DNA of 64,000 nt, taken from Phascolomyces articulosus. Taxonomy: Eukaryota; Mucoromycota; Mucoromycetes; Mucorales; Lichtheimiaceae. The notes under the pieces were generated by a model. That model did not search any database. It saw only the letters and a program-made list of their open reading frames with translations, and was not told where the DNA came from. Both the position numbers and the translations under genes were made by a program. Shown here piece by piece: positions 46,622-58,400 of this stretch. The stretch covers positions 1-64,000 of the forward strand of contig JAIXMP010000040.1 in the NCBI GenBank assembly GCA_025677815.1, read 5' to 3'. Within the stretch, counting starts at the first letter, position 1; each line of letters begins with the position of its first letter.

Positions 46622-47710
46622 CATAGTAATAAGTAATTTACCTTCCTATTTAACAATCAATTGAAGAAGGGTAAACTCAATCCTACCAATATTTCATTAA
46701 AATCTACTCTTGATATTTACATTATTTTTGTATAATACCCATGAACTCAGACTACTTGTTAGCTTTTTTTCCGTAACTTGAGGGTTTTTCTATCTCTTTT
46801 TCTATATTATACCTTAATACCGAAAGAAATTAACAATATGCCGTTTTTCCATTCTAATTAAATTTATCTTCTATTATAGATGCTCAACACGTACAAGTTT
46901 ACTATTTACGTAAATATTCTAATAAGTATAGCAAGGTGTCGATATAACCATAAATGCACCGACCAACAACAACAAAAACAACAGCAGCTGCTAAAGTCTC
47001 TTTTTCACTATTAGATATGATTCTTCTTTAAAATACACGTATCCCTCGTTTCCCTTCCTCTTCTAACATCCAGGAAAAAATGTATTATCCAGACATCAAT
47101 CATTATCGTTATATTGGACTATATAAATGTAATATCCAAATAGTAGTATAACATTTAGTACTTTTTTCACATGTGTAATATTTACAATCTACATTATTAT
47201 TATTACTTATTCCATGATATGTGATGTTGTTATATATATAATGCTCCACTTCGTCTTTTTCCTTGTTTGACTTCAAGTAAAAATACAATTATTATTTCTA
47301 TCATTTTACAAACAAAAATCAAACGGTTACTATCTGTTGCATGTTATGGCAAAACCATATGGATGATATATAAGCCTAACTAACCACTACTTTTAAGTTG
47401 ACCTTTTTGTACATCCTGGTCTACTTTTAAATTTTGCACCCTCTTTCTTTCATGTAATTTTTCATATCTTGTCCAAACTTTTACAGTTCCTTTATTTTCC
47501 ACCACTACCCCCTTGATTTGTCATATGGCCTATATATAAAGTGCTCTTTTTGTAATATAAATACATCACCAGGATCATCCGAAAGCCCTGTATAGTCCAA
47601 AATGTATAAACAAATCACGTTTGATGTGGTTACTGCTAACCCCAACAAATTTAATAATCATTGTCATGTTGGGAACGACTGATTTTAACCCTAACTATGG
47701 CAAGCTAGGC
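46622..47710. other. Gene-poor AT-rich stretch
   Basis: No gene, domain or tandem array is recognised. Confidence 0.4.
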
Positions 47711-47772
47711 TATTTAGAGGAAGTAAAAAGTCATAACTAGGTTTCCCTAGTAAACCTACGGAAGGATCATCA
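47711..47772 (+). rRNA. Fragment of the 3' end of 18S rRNA (pseudogene)
   Basis: The stretch TTTAGAGGAAGTAAAAAGTC, then GGTTTCCCTAGTAAACCTAC and GGAAGGATCATC, matches the universally conserved last 60 or so bases of eukaryotic 18S rRNA, with several changes (for example AACTAGG for AACAAGG). The following bases look like the start of ITS1, but no 5.8S sequence follows. The preceding 18S sequence is also absent. It is a dispersed, non-functional piece. Confidence 0.8.
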
Positions 47773-48215
47773 CTAATTGATTAATTAGCTCCCCGCCTGG
47801 GCTACATATTTTCAAAACACATATTACTTTTTATAGTTCAATTTGTATTATCAAGGCTGCTGTTTATTAGATCTTTATCTGTGCCCCATATCATGATGCA
47901 TAGTGCTGAATTTGATTCTATTGGAGAGACATACACTTTTTTGTTGTATAGCACAGTTTTTATTGTCCGTTTAGTTCACAGGGATTTTCTCACATAGCCA
48001 ATATCCAACTAATTCCTTGCGCTTCTTGACAGTGTTGAAAAAATTTGGTTACCCGCGGTGAATGTTTTTTGACTGATGAATAAATGTAGTATTAGAAATG
48101 GAATTTTTCTCTTCTCATCTCACCGAATCAAAAATTTGAGTTTTTACCATTTTTTTAAATAAACAACCATTAATACGGGATTTCTTGATTTTATCAAAAT
48201 AGTTACTATGGTTAT
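47773..48215. other. Spacer after the rRNA fragment
   Basis: I looked for 5.8S and 28S motifs and found none. No gene is seen. Confidence 0.35.
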
Positions 48216-48740
48216 CTAATAAAGGCTCAACTGATGTTTGGTGTAGAAGCTGTTTAAGTTGGACAAAGTTTCTTGTAAATCATTATATATTTTACGCATT
48301 CGCCGTAATGAATTTATTTCGAGATCCTTCTTGTTTTGATTTCGTGTATTATTTTCCAATGGTTCAACGACAACTGTTTCACTGTAGTTGATAGTTGGCG
48401 TGATAGCACTGGAAGTTGATGATGTACTATTAGTGTTGTCAAGGTTATGACCGATTTTATATTTTTCCAAATGTAGTGGGTCCTATTCAATTTTAGCTTT
48501 GGCTAAAATAATGATCTTTATCTTTTCAAACACAAAATAGAATAGTGACATCTTTACATCCTTTCTCATCTTCCTATCACAATTCATAAAATCATACCGG
48601 ATTGAGCAGAATGTTCCTCTGGTAAAGCTGAAGAAATATTAATAATATATCTACAATCCAAAAGTAAAATATATCAATTACTGCATACTCATTCTAGGTA
48701 GTAAATTTATTCGAATGCTTAATACTTCTTTATTTCCTAA
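48216..48740 (-). CDS. Small hypothetical gene, possibly spliced
   Basis: The last exon (48,216 to about 48,483) encodes a Ser/Thr/Asn-rich segment, then a helix-like SLRRMRKIYNDLQETLSNLN stretch and ends QLSLY. Upstream on the same strand are short segments between AG and GT signals: one with EVLSIRINLLPRM (about 48,695-48,740) and one with TLPEEHSAQS (about 48,605-48,640). The frames of the middle and last pieces do not join with the obvious acceptor, so the model is incomplete. No family is recognised. It might be a small coiled-coil protein, a remnant or chance. Confidence 0.3.
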
Positions 48741-48911
48741 AAAAAAAACTTCAACAATTACCTTAACTATCTACTTGTAACCTTCTTCACTTAGCATATA
48801 TCTCTTCCTTCACTGGTTATCGACGTTCGTGTTATTGGCGAACCGGGTCTTTACTTTGCTGATCTGGGTTGCTGTTATTGGTAATCCGTATTACATTTAT
48901 ATTACCATGTC

Positions 48912-49130
48912 TTTTTTTTTTTTTTTTAGTTTAGATGCAGAACTTCAAATAACACATATTCATGGACTATTTTTACATGTTGTCTTTATATTGGGAAGCT
49001 TAGTAATTATATTGATGTCTAAGGAAGTATGATCAGGACAGGATAATTGTACTGACCAATAAAATACTCTGATGGCCGACTCTGGAAGTGTATTTGATCC
49101 ATCCAATTTTTGCGAAATTATGTCTTTTTT
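48912..49130 (-). repeat. SINE-like A-tailed copy 2
   Basis: Inverted copy of the unit at 46,429-46,621 with its A tail (T run at 48,912-48,927) on the left. It holds an extra stretch of about 25 bp near 49,010-49,040 relative to copy 1. Confidence 0.6.
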
Positions 49131-51120
49131 ATTTATATTTTCACAACAAACTAATACTGTAAGATGATACACATAAAAAAAAAGGATGCTAAACTAAACC
49201 AAGAACATACTTCTACACGGATGATACTAATCCTCAACTTTATATATGCTTATTACATCATAAACCCCAAAAATGGTCCGTGCTTCTTTAATGTTGTTCT
49301 ATTCTTCCCTTCTTCATCTTTTCCAATAGCAAGGGTTTATACATTTTGTTCACACGCCTTCAGAATAATAAATTTTATAATAAACACATATATTATTGTA
49401 TAAATTCTATTATAAAATTTATTCTTTTCTTGATGTTTATTTATCAGCAATGTACCCGTCTATTTCTTTCAGGAGCTTAGTATTTATGATCATTTTTTTT
49501 CTACCATCAATAGTTATTAGTGCTGCAAATATTAATTGTACTTTATTAGAAACAGTAGCATACCCTATATCATCCAATGATACTTGTATCGATCTTATTT
49601 TAATAGTGAACATATAGTCTTGTAATTCTTTTAATAACAAATAAGGATCATCGATTTGTTATATCTGACCAATACAATTGGAAATTATCTAGCTCGGTAT
49701 TACATTACCATAATAGTATATTCCCTACTATTCTCACAAAAAAAGTATTCTATTTGTTATCATGTGTACAAGTATCTGTTATTAATCAATGTCATGCCCT
49801 TGGATAAATATTACAGCTTTTTGCCCTCTATCGTTGACATTGTTACATTAATTGATTTATTTTTCTATCAAATATTACCTCATGTGTTTTGTTGAATCAA
49901 GCATTATCGAAAAATGTGATAGAAAACCAGTGGAGTGGAAGAAGATAAAAGACTCAACTACTTGCTGTTTCTATAACTACACAAGCCTTAACCTTGTTTA
50001 CTATGGTTCCATTATAATTTAAAATACGAGGTATGCCAACATGGACAAGTATAAAATGGTTGTCACGATCATAGTAGAAAAAATATATTAAATCATTATT
50101 ACTATTACTATGATAAAAATGGAAACACATGAATGTTGTATATGTGACTTTTGAAAAAAAAAAATTGGTAATTAACGCGTTATGGTAGTCCGTGCGCTCA
50201 ACCAAAAAAAAAATAATTATGTTCATTTGTATTTCCCACATTAAAAATCATCCAATATTTTGGGTATATTGATCTTTTTTAGGTTTCTTCTGTACTCTCT
50301 TTCTTTCTCTCTCACACATTTATGTTAATAAATACAGAATAATATGTCTGTTGTTATCATCCTTTTGGATGATAATGATGATGATATGTATCGTCATGTG
50401 TTTATCGCTGATCCCAAATCTCAAAAGCGCCAGACAATTGGGGGATTTGTGAAGAGCAAAAAAAATAAAAATAAAAAAAACCAGTTTATTGGTAGTACTG
50501 GGAATGGTTAATAGAGAACAAGCCAAGTAAATAATGTAACAAAAAAATGACGAGAATGGTATGATGAGTAATTATTACAATTCCAAATGATAAACCGTTA
50601 TAAATTTATATTCAAAATAACTATATAGCAGGAGTTGTTAAAATGTGTCACGGTAAGATGATACACAGTTCAATCCATCAACGATTCAAAAGAAAGGGTG
50701 TTGTCATCTTCATCATTATTAATATATGTATGTTCACTTTTATAAAAATTGAGTACTGGCGCTTTCCATCGCAATATACAGTAGTTTAACAAAAGTAGTA
50801 TTCAGTTTTTTTTTTCCGTCACAGCCTAAAGAGAGAATAGAGAGCATCAAGTGCACATTTTAAGAATTTTGGTTTTTTATATATTGCACTGTGAGTAATC
50901 CATGCTCTTTTGTTTCAATTCTATCGTTATTTCTTCCAATAGTGCATAGAGTAGTGGTAGCTGAGAAAAAAATATGTATATATAAAGATACTTTGTGATG
51001 TACTCTTTTCGCATGGTTGGTGCATGGTTCGAAGCAGAAAAAAGGAACATCTTTCTTCTGTTTTGTTATATAAAGTGCAAACATAAGGAAAGTATGACAA
51101 TGATAATAAACACAAAAAAA
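49131..51120. other. Gene-poor AT-rich stretch
   Basis: No supported gene. A minus-strand frame at 49,437-49,640 (LLKELQDYMFTIKIRSIQVS) looks protein-like, but has no start context, no family and no neighbour on its strand. It could be a remnant. Confidence 0.3.
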
Positions 51121-51126
51121 AACATA

Positions 51127-51200
51127 AGGGTTGACCTGGGGTCGAACTCGGATGCTCGGAAAAAAAGCCTTTCATCTTGACAAGATTTGTGCTATGTTAT
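51127..51200 (-). pseudogene. Possible tRNA remnant
   Basis: The minus strand shows a T-loop-like GAGTTCGACCCCAGG and a loop TTGTCAA that would give anticodon GUC. The stems are badly paired and no acceptor match is present upstream. At best a decayed tRNA(Asp)-like sequence. Confidence 0.25.
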
Positions 51201-52036
51201 CCATAAATTGATCATTTATAGAGTGGAAAGTTCTTTAAATGCACACCTCGTTGGAAAAGGATTTTTGTTCGAAATGAAAAAAAAGTTGGAAAGAATATGT
51301 TTATCTCAACTAGGATATCTTCAGTTTAAATATGTGACAAGTTACAAACTTAGGTCTCAACTGATAAAAAGTTTTGTATTTTGGATTATTACTAGGATAT
51401 AGTAATATCCAATGAAAAATCCGGCGTATTATGCACAATAAGAAGTAGTTTATATTTGTTCCCCGACAATATTTAGCACGAATGAATAAGTTTTAGGAAA
51501 CACAGAACTTCACCAGAAGTACCATGCACTGCGAACCACAAACCTTTTTAGCAGTAGAGGTAATGGGTTCTTTTATCTTGCAGTAAAAGGGGTATATTTC
51601 TGTTATTTTAACTTCTATTACATAATATACAATCATAACACACAGGTATGAATTTAATCATAACATAGCATAGTATTTCTTGCGGATATTGTAGTTATCA
51701 ACCCCACATATCCAAAGTTACGATTAATCATATACTCCTACCAGTTAATAGTGTTTCCCGCATTGTAGTGACTCTTTAAGTTTTCTTATAAATTCAAGCA
51801 AGTAAATAGCGTGTCAAATAATATAGTACAACACATTTATTCACAACAAGTTAATAATTATAGATATATTATTCCTATGGATTGAATCGAGTATTTGCTT
51901 AGGCAAGAGAAATGCAGGACCAACAACCACCTTCCAAACTAGGAATAGGACAACCCCATTGGAAACGGAGCTTCAAATTGATTACCGTTAAGGAGGGTCT
52001 TTGGATTCGTTGAGCCATTGATTCCTCCTCTCAATT
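51201..52036. other. Upstream region of the eS25 gene
   Basis: No gene is visible in this 0.8 kb. The last 150 bp are less AT-rich and serve as probable promoter and leader of the ribosomal protein gene. The pyrimidine stretch TTCCTCCTCTC ends eight bases before the ATG. Confidence 0.4.
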
Positions 52037-52890
52037 ATGGTGAGTCTCATTGATATATAACATGGTTTAGGGCAATGGAAGAAAGGAAAAGGAAAGAGAG
52101 AAACGAACCAACCCATTGCCTACCATTTACAATATGAACAACAACATTTGGTGGACGAATATCAATCATGGATGGATGGATGGATGGATGCGATATGTTG
52201 AAACGGATGGATGAACGTTTGATGGATACAACCTTTATATCACCAGCTCAAGCTCTCTTTCCATTTCCAATTTTCGATCCAATGCCTTTGACCATCTTAC
52301 AAAAATAACTATCCAGAGTATTTTATTTTCGACATGAATAACTGAATGCGCCATTTGTCATGTGTTTTTTAGGGTAAGAAAGATCAAGTACCCTCCTCCT
52401 CCTCTGGAGGCAAGAAGGCTAAGAAGGCAAGTTTGAAATGATAATTTATTGTGGAAAGAAAATTTATAAAATGAATGATTAGTTTTTGCTAACATGTTTT
52501 AATGGGCACGTTTATAGAAGTGGTCCGCCAAGAAGGTTAAGGACAAGGCCAACAACATGGTCGTCCTCGATAAGCCTACTTACGAACGTCTCTTCAAGGA
52601 AGTCCCTACCTACAAGCTCATTTCTCAATCTGTTTTGGTCGATCGTCTTCGCTTGAACGGTTCGCTCGCTCGTATTGCTATCCGTGAGCTCGAAGCTCAA
52701 GGTCTCATTAAGCCTGTCTTGCGTCACAATGCTCAAGTTATCTACAGTAAGTTGCCATTATTATTCTTTTGAACAAAATGATATGAATAGATGAGTAGGA
52801 ATATATTTATTAATTTTTTTTTGAATGAAAATAGCTCGTGCTACTGGTGACGAAAAGAAGAAGGCTTCCGCTGACTCTGATGATGAGTAA
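52037..52890 (+). CDS. RPS25: 40S ribosomal protein eS25
   Basis: Inferred exons 52,037-52,039, 52,373-52,426, 52,518-52,746 and 52,835-52,890 give 113 residues, the expected size. The protein begins MGKKDQVPSSSSGGKKAKK, continues WSAKKVKDKANNMVVL, and holds the winged-helix core YKLISQSVLVDRLRLNGSLA and RELEAQGLIKPVLRHNAQVI. It is part of the small ribosomal subunit near the head and is needed for IRES-driven initiation. The first exon is only the ATG, followed by GTGAGT. The second intron uses a GC donor (GCAAGT at 52,427); a GT donor four bases further would break the frame. Codon use is more G+C-rich than in neighbours, as in highly expressed genes. A short ATGG-type tandem tract lies in intron 1 (52,175-52,198). 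Confidence 0.95.
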
Positions 52891-53050
52891 AGAAAAAAAA
52901 CAATAAAAAGGCTTTTTTCACAACACCCATACAGACACAATTATCAATTTATTATTATTATGATTGCTCTTTTTATACAATGTTTTTGAAAAGAGGGGGA
53001 AGGGAAAGAGGAGATGATAGATATATATAAATTGCTAAAAAGAAAAAGTA

Positions 53051-53578
53051 CTACGAGTCCCATTGCCAAGAACCACTTTTACCACCGGATTTTTCAACAA
53101 CACGAATACCTTCAATAACCATTTTCTTTGAAGATGCTTTACACATATCATATACTGTAAGTAACGCTACATTGGTTGCCGTCAGTGCTTCCATTTCAAC
53201 GCCTGTTTTGCCTTGACAACGTACAATTGATTCACATTCTACTCTATCATGAGCCAGTCGCAAGTTGACATCGATTTTGTCCAATAATAAAGGATGGCAT
53301 AGGGGGATCAATTGACTTGTTTGTTTGGCAGCTTGTATTCCAGCAATTTGGGCTACTCCTAATACGTTGCCCTTGGCAGTATGAAGTTCGTTTTTTTCCA
53401 ATAACGTATAAGTTTCAGGTGGTAATAAAATATATCCAATGGCGCGTGCTTCGCGTTGTGTAATGTTCTTATTTGCAACAGAGACCATTTTAGCTTCTCC
53501 TGTTGTTGGATCTGTATGTGTTAATTTTGTTGAATAATGCCGATTTAGCATGGAGGATAATCTCGAATGAAACATCAT
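53051..53578 (-). CDS. Cyclic pyranopterin monophosphate synthase, MoaC type
   Basis: A single exon of 175 codons. MoaC converts the 3',8-cyclo-GTP made by MoaA into cyclic pyranopterin monophosphate, the first stable intermediate of molybdenum cofactor. In animals it is the C-terminal part of MOCS1, in Aspergillus part of CnxABC. Family motifs are SVANKNITQREARA, GIQAAKQTSQLIPLCHPL, and GKTGVEMEALTATNVALLT. The start MMFHSRLSSMLNRHYSTKL has Arg and Ser without acidic residues, a likely mitochondrial presequence. A longer in-frame extension to 53,707 exists but is hydrophobic and AT-rich. The gene lies 146 nt downstream of the MoaA stop on the same strand. Confidence 0.95.
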   Translation of the reverse strand: MMFHSRLSSMLNRHYSTKLTHTDPTTGEAKMVSVANKNITQREARAIGYILLPPETYTLLEKNELHTAKGNVLGVAQIAGIQAAKQTSQLIPLCHPLLLDKIDVNLRLAHDRVECESIVRCQGKTGVEMEALTATNVALLTVYDMCKASSKKMVIEGIRVVEKSGGKSGSWQWDS

Positions 53579-53724
53579 TTTTTTAATTTGAAAAAATAAA
53601 GCGAAAGAAAGAAAAGGAAAGGAGAAGAAAAATATTTTATTATAGGTGTTTATGTACGATAGAAAGAAAACAAGAGTTTTATATATATTTACAAGTAACA
53701 ACGTCATTTTTTTTTTCTATTAAA
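53579..53724 (-). promoter_or_regulatory. MoaA-MoaC spacer with pyrimidine tract
   Basis: This 146-nt stretch holds on the minus strand a CT-rich tract (TTCTTCTCCTTTCCTTTTCT) followed by an A-rich leader just before the MoaC start. It may be a separate promoter or the spacer of a two-cistron mRNA. No clear TATA box at the usual distance is seen. Confidence 0.4.
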
Positions 53725-55179
53725 TTATCCACCGATTAAGATCATCGGTCTGTTTTTTCTGGCAGCAAGCTCAAGCATACCTGCATGTTGTTTCTTCTTT
53801 TTACGTACTGCTGCTCCAATATAATATAATAAGTCTTCATCACTATAGCCTTGTCGCATCATATCTCTTAATGACACTTCGGTGGATCCAAATAAACACA
53901 CTTTGATGCTTCCATCCGCAGTAATACGTAATCGATTACAGGTACCACAAAAATGATTTGTCATGGAGGTAATAAATCCAATTTTGCCTTGATATCCAGG
54001 AACTTTATATGCCTTCGTGGTATCATTGGGATCATCCATCAATTTTTCCATACGTCCATACCGTGATTCAATACGATCTAAAAGTTCTCGATAAGGTACC
54101 AATTTATCTTTATTCCATCGATTCCCTATTGTAAAATAACAAAATATTATATAAGTTTTACATTCTCTTTTTGTTTGATTTCTTTTTTTTTTTTTCACTT
54201 CTTTTTACCATCAAAAGGCATATATTCAATGAATCGAACATTGACTGGATTCTTTTGAGTAAACGCAACAAAATTCAAGATCTGATCATCATTTGTTCCA
54301 CGCATTACTACACTGTTGATTTTGACGGATTTAAAGCCTAATTCAGTTGCTTGTTGGATCGATGCTAAAACGTTATCAAACCCTTTTTTTTTTTTTTTTT
54401 TTTTTAGTAGGTAGATAGACGGGGAGTTAATTTTCATCATCTACATCTTTTTATTATCTTTTTCCAACATGTGCTTACCTTTTCTTCTGGTCATAATTTC
54501 AAACATATGTCGATCCATTGTATCCAAACTAATATTCAATGAATCTAATCCTGCTTTATACAAGGCAGGTAGTTTGCGTTTCAATGCGATGCCATTGGTA
54601 GTGATACCAATGTTTTGTAATCCATTCGATTTTAATTCATTTAAACCTTGTATAATATCAATCAGATCTGGACGTACAGTAGGTTCACCACCTGTTAATC
54701 GGATTTTAGTGACACCTTGAGATACGAATAATTTTGCCAATGATAGAATTTCATCGGTTGACAGGAGTTTCTCATGTGGGGTTAAAGGGACACCTTCTTC
54801 TGGCATACAATAGGTACCTACGTTTTAAAATAATTTTTGTTTATGAGAATGTTTTCCTACCTCACCTCCTGTCAATAAATCTAAATAATTGCATACATCG
54901 TAAGTTACATCGTTCAGTCAATGAAATACGTAAATAATTATGGTGTCGACCAAATGTATCTGTTAAATAGGACGTTTTCGAACTAGACTGACGTTGTTGT
55001 TCTTGCGCAACAACGGCAACTTCCGGCTTGGCAAATAAAGGGGAGAGGGAGGATTTAGCTTTGGAATATTAAAATAATCCACATCACATATATATAGATA
55101 TATAGATATAATTTACCTGAAAACTAGAAAAGAAACGTTTTGAAGTAACGGTTCGTAATAAACCAAAAGAATTCAACAT
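53725..55179 (-). CDS. GTP 3',8-cyclase, MoaA type (radical SAM)
   Basis: Inferred exons 55,117-55,179, 54,897-55,026, 54,479-54,817, 54,209-54,382 and 53,725-54,125 give 368 residues. MoaA uses S-adenosylmethionine and two iron-sulfur clusters to cyclise GTP, the first step of molybdenum cofactor synthesis, in mitochondria. Exon 1 encodes the presequence-like [20 protein letters not shown]. The SAM cluster motif [16 protein letters not shown] has Cys 61, 65 and 68 and is split by intron 2. [10 protein letters not shown] follows. The second cluster motif [10 protein letters not shown] with VCLF is near residue 290-310. The protein ends with two Gly, as active MoaA does. The acceptor of intron 3 follows a run of about 20 A. 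The acceptor chosen for exon 2 (after GCCAAG) keeps frame and has a good pyrimidine tract. Confidence 0.95.
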
Positions 55180-55463
55180 GAAAAAGAACAAAGGGAAGGG
55201 AAAATCAAACGGAAGCGTGAGCATTTTTTAAAAATATACAAAATGAAACTCCGCGTTGGTTTTTTTATAATTTTTTGTTATCAACTTTTTATAGTGATAA
55301 ATGGCTTAATTCTTGTAATCAACTTTTTTTTTTCTTCCTTTCTTTTTCTTCTTTTTTCCCTTTAAAGCCAACCTTGTTCTATATAACAATATCATATCTC
55401 TTGCTTAAAAATTCCATATTCTATCATTGATTGATAAATTTCATATTCAAAAATTCAAATGAA
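55180..55463. promoter_or_regulatory. Divergent promoter of MoaA and the K+ channel
   Basis: The 284-bp gap between two divergent start codons holds a TTTTTTTTTCTTCCTTTCTT-type tract (55,325-55,350) and a TATATAACAATATC stretch about 80 bp before the channel start. Both genes must share or split this region. Confidence 0.5.
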
Positions 55464-58400
55464 ATGCATATTGGACACAGTAAACAAGAGCAAAAAGACG
55501 ACGAGGAAAATCTTATATCATCCAACAATGCTTCATTAGGTTATGGTGCTATAAATAACAATAACGACAACAACAATAATCATCAACGAACACCTACGTC
55601 TTCAGCCACTTCTTCTTTACGACGACTTCATATATTTCCTCATCTCCATCATGATCATGACGATGGTTCATCGCGTGCAAGTAGTGAAGCAGAGGAACCT
55701 GAAAAGTGCGGTGGTGAAAGTAGTTGTCGCGACCCTCGGGGAACCATCGCCGAACGAAAACGACGACGTATGCATCGGCATCATCACGCAGGATCTTCTG
55801 GAAAATTATTATTGCCGCGTATAATGCGTCGCAAAGGCTCGAATAAGAAATCCACACCTAGTAGTAGTAATAGTAGTTGTACTGGAAGTGACCATGAACA
55901 TCATAGTTCTTCCTCGGACAGTGATACAGATGATGCGGATGATGATGATGTCTTGAGTCGTATCGCCACAGCCGATCTTGTGCTACCCGCCCTGGATCCA
56001 AAGTAAGTTTGGAAATGCCTCCTCCTTCTTCTCATATGCATTGATCATCTTCATCATCATCGTGTCAAAAAAAAAAAAAAAACGAATCAAAGTAAAAGTT
56101 GTAACACACGTTTTTTTTAATATAGAGCAGATGAAGTGATAGCATCAGCTGCGTCTCAGAAATCTCTTGATCAATGGTTCGCAAGACGTTCTCATGTGAA
56201 CTTTAGTACAGTCAGAGCAAAATATAGATCTAGTCGTAAATCAGCAAGGTCTGTGTGTTGTACTACCTTTTTCTTCTTATTTTCTTTGTTACTTTTATAT
56301 AATAAGTATATATAAACCCTTATAACTTCTTTTTTTTTCGTATAGGGATGAGAAAACTGAAGTCTATAGTATGATTAATCAAGTACGAAGTTATTTTCAT
56401 TGGCATCCATATATTGCCAAGATTCGGGATGCCTTATTTGCAAACCAAACAATTGTCGCATTTGTGAGTTAGTAATTAAAAGATAATGATAAAGTAATTC
56501 AATTTCATTTGAGATATTGATGATGATGTAAATTCATTACGATTTTAGGTCAATATCGATTTAATGGTGGATCTTTTATTTTGTTTGGCCTATTTATTTG
56601 AAATGAAACAAGAATTTGATGTTCATCTTTCACCTCCTTGGCTTTATAAATGGCGATCTTATGACCTTTGGTAGGATTTTTTCTTTTTGAATATGTACAA
56701 AGAATTGTTTCAAGTTTGGGATTTTAATTACATTCTATTTTGTTGTTTAAAAATTGATAGGTTGTTTTGTCAATGTTTGACATGCTGGAATTTAGGTTCA
56801 TTTATAATGCGTATGTTCTGTCTCCCTCTCCTCCCTCTCCTTTATGATTTTTATAAAAATAACAGAGAAAAGAGAAAGATGATTAATTAGTTTATTTGAT
56901 TAATTATAATTAGGTATCTATTTAACGGGGCGCCCAATGTCTGTACTTATTAGTTTCCGCTGTGCCATTGAAATGTTGACAACTGTACCTTTTTTGATAT
57001 CTCATTTTATTGAACATGGACAATTCCTTTATGGTATTTGCCTTAGAACGATGATGTTGATAGGGGAGAGGGGAAAGAAGAATATATACATATATACTAA
57101 TAAGAAGAGATAATGAATATATAACCTAGTACCATATTTTTTACGGAGCTGGGTTCTTCTTTTACGAATCAAAAGTGCCATGAAAATTAAAACGAATTTA
57201 CAAATGACAGGTAGAACAAAACAGGCATTTTTATATGCTTCTTATAAAAGGGGAGAGACCGGGAAGAAGCGGAAGGGAGAGAAAAGGGGGCACGAATTCT
57301 TTTGATGGTGACAATGATGACGATGAGTGACCTAAAATAAGTAACTCATTTTTAGATAAACCTGTTGATTTGCTAAAATCCAAATTAATTCATTTGGTTT
57401 GTACACTTATTACCTTGTTATACAATGGTATGGCTGCATTTCAATATTGTGAGGCAACCTTTGTGGGTGTCAAATACTCTATTATTGATTCACTGTAAGT
57501 TATTTGATTGTTTAGATTCTATTATTCAAATATTCTCTATATGAAAAATCACTTTTAATAACCTATCATTATCATTATTTTAGTTATTTGGTCATGGTAA
57601 CATTGTCTACTGTCGGATATGGAGGTAAACATTTGAAACAAAACAAAAGAGGAAGAAAAAATAGCGCAAACTATAGAACAGGTGACCTAATATGAGCGTT
57701 AAATATTACACATTTTTAGATATTACACCTCAAACAGAAGCAAGTCGTGTTGTTGTCATGGTTATTATTGTTACATCATTGGCAGTTTTACCTAGTTTGA
57801 TCACTGATGTTTTGGCCACTGTCCGAAAAAGGAATGGTAAGATCGATCAAAAAAAAATAATGATTTTATAAGAAAACAAAGAAATTTAGAGTATTTACTA
57901 AACTATAATGAATTGCATTTTATAACGGATAAAAATTAATATAATTAGACGGTGGAGGACATGTGAATCATGGAGTATTACCGTTTATTTTAATTGTTGG
58001 TGCTTTCCGACCAGATCAAGTGAATGAAATCTTGGATGGTTTTTTGAATAGGGTTAGTAAAAAAAAAAAGAATTGTTAAATTCATTAAACTCTAATCCAA
58101 GTATCCTACTGATGATAGGAAAACGCAGAGCGTCATCTTAATGTGGTATTCCTTGACGTCAATAAGCCAGCTGAAGATCTTAAATTAATGGAACGGAATT
58201 CTATGTGGGGTCATCGTATCCAATTTTTGCATGGATCTGTTTTGAGTGATAAGACATTGCAAAGAGCGGTAGGATTATATTTACTTTTTATTATTCAAAG
58301 AAAAAGAAACAACGATGTTACTGTATTTTGAATGCGAATTATTTTGATTTTTATGTTTTGTAAAATCGATAGAGGGCTCGCTATGCAAAAGCTATATTTA

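Noticed and set aside
48829..49032. Plus-strand ORF of 67 codons
   Set aside because: Covers the T run and body of a SINE-like copy; no sign of coding.
52040..52372. snoRNA in the first eS25 intron
   Set aside because: Ribosomal protein introns often host snoRNAs, but I see no convincing C/D or H/ACA box pair here.
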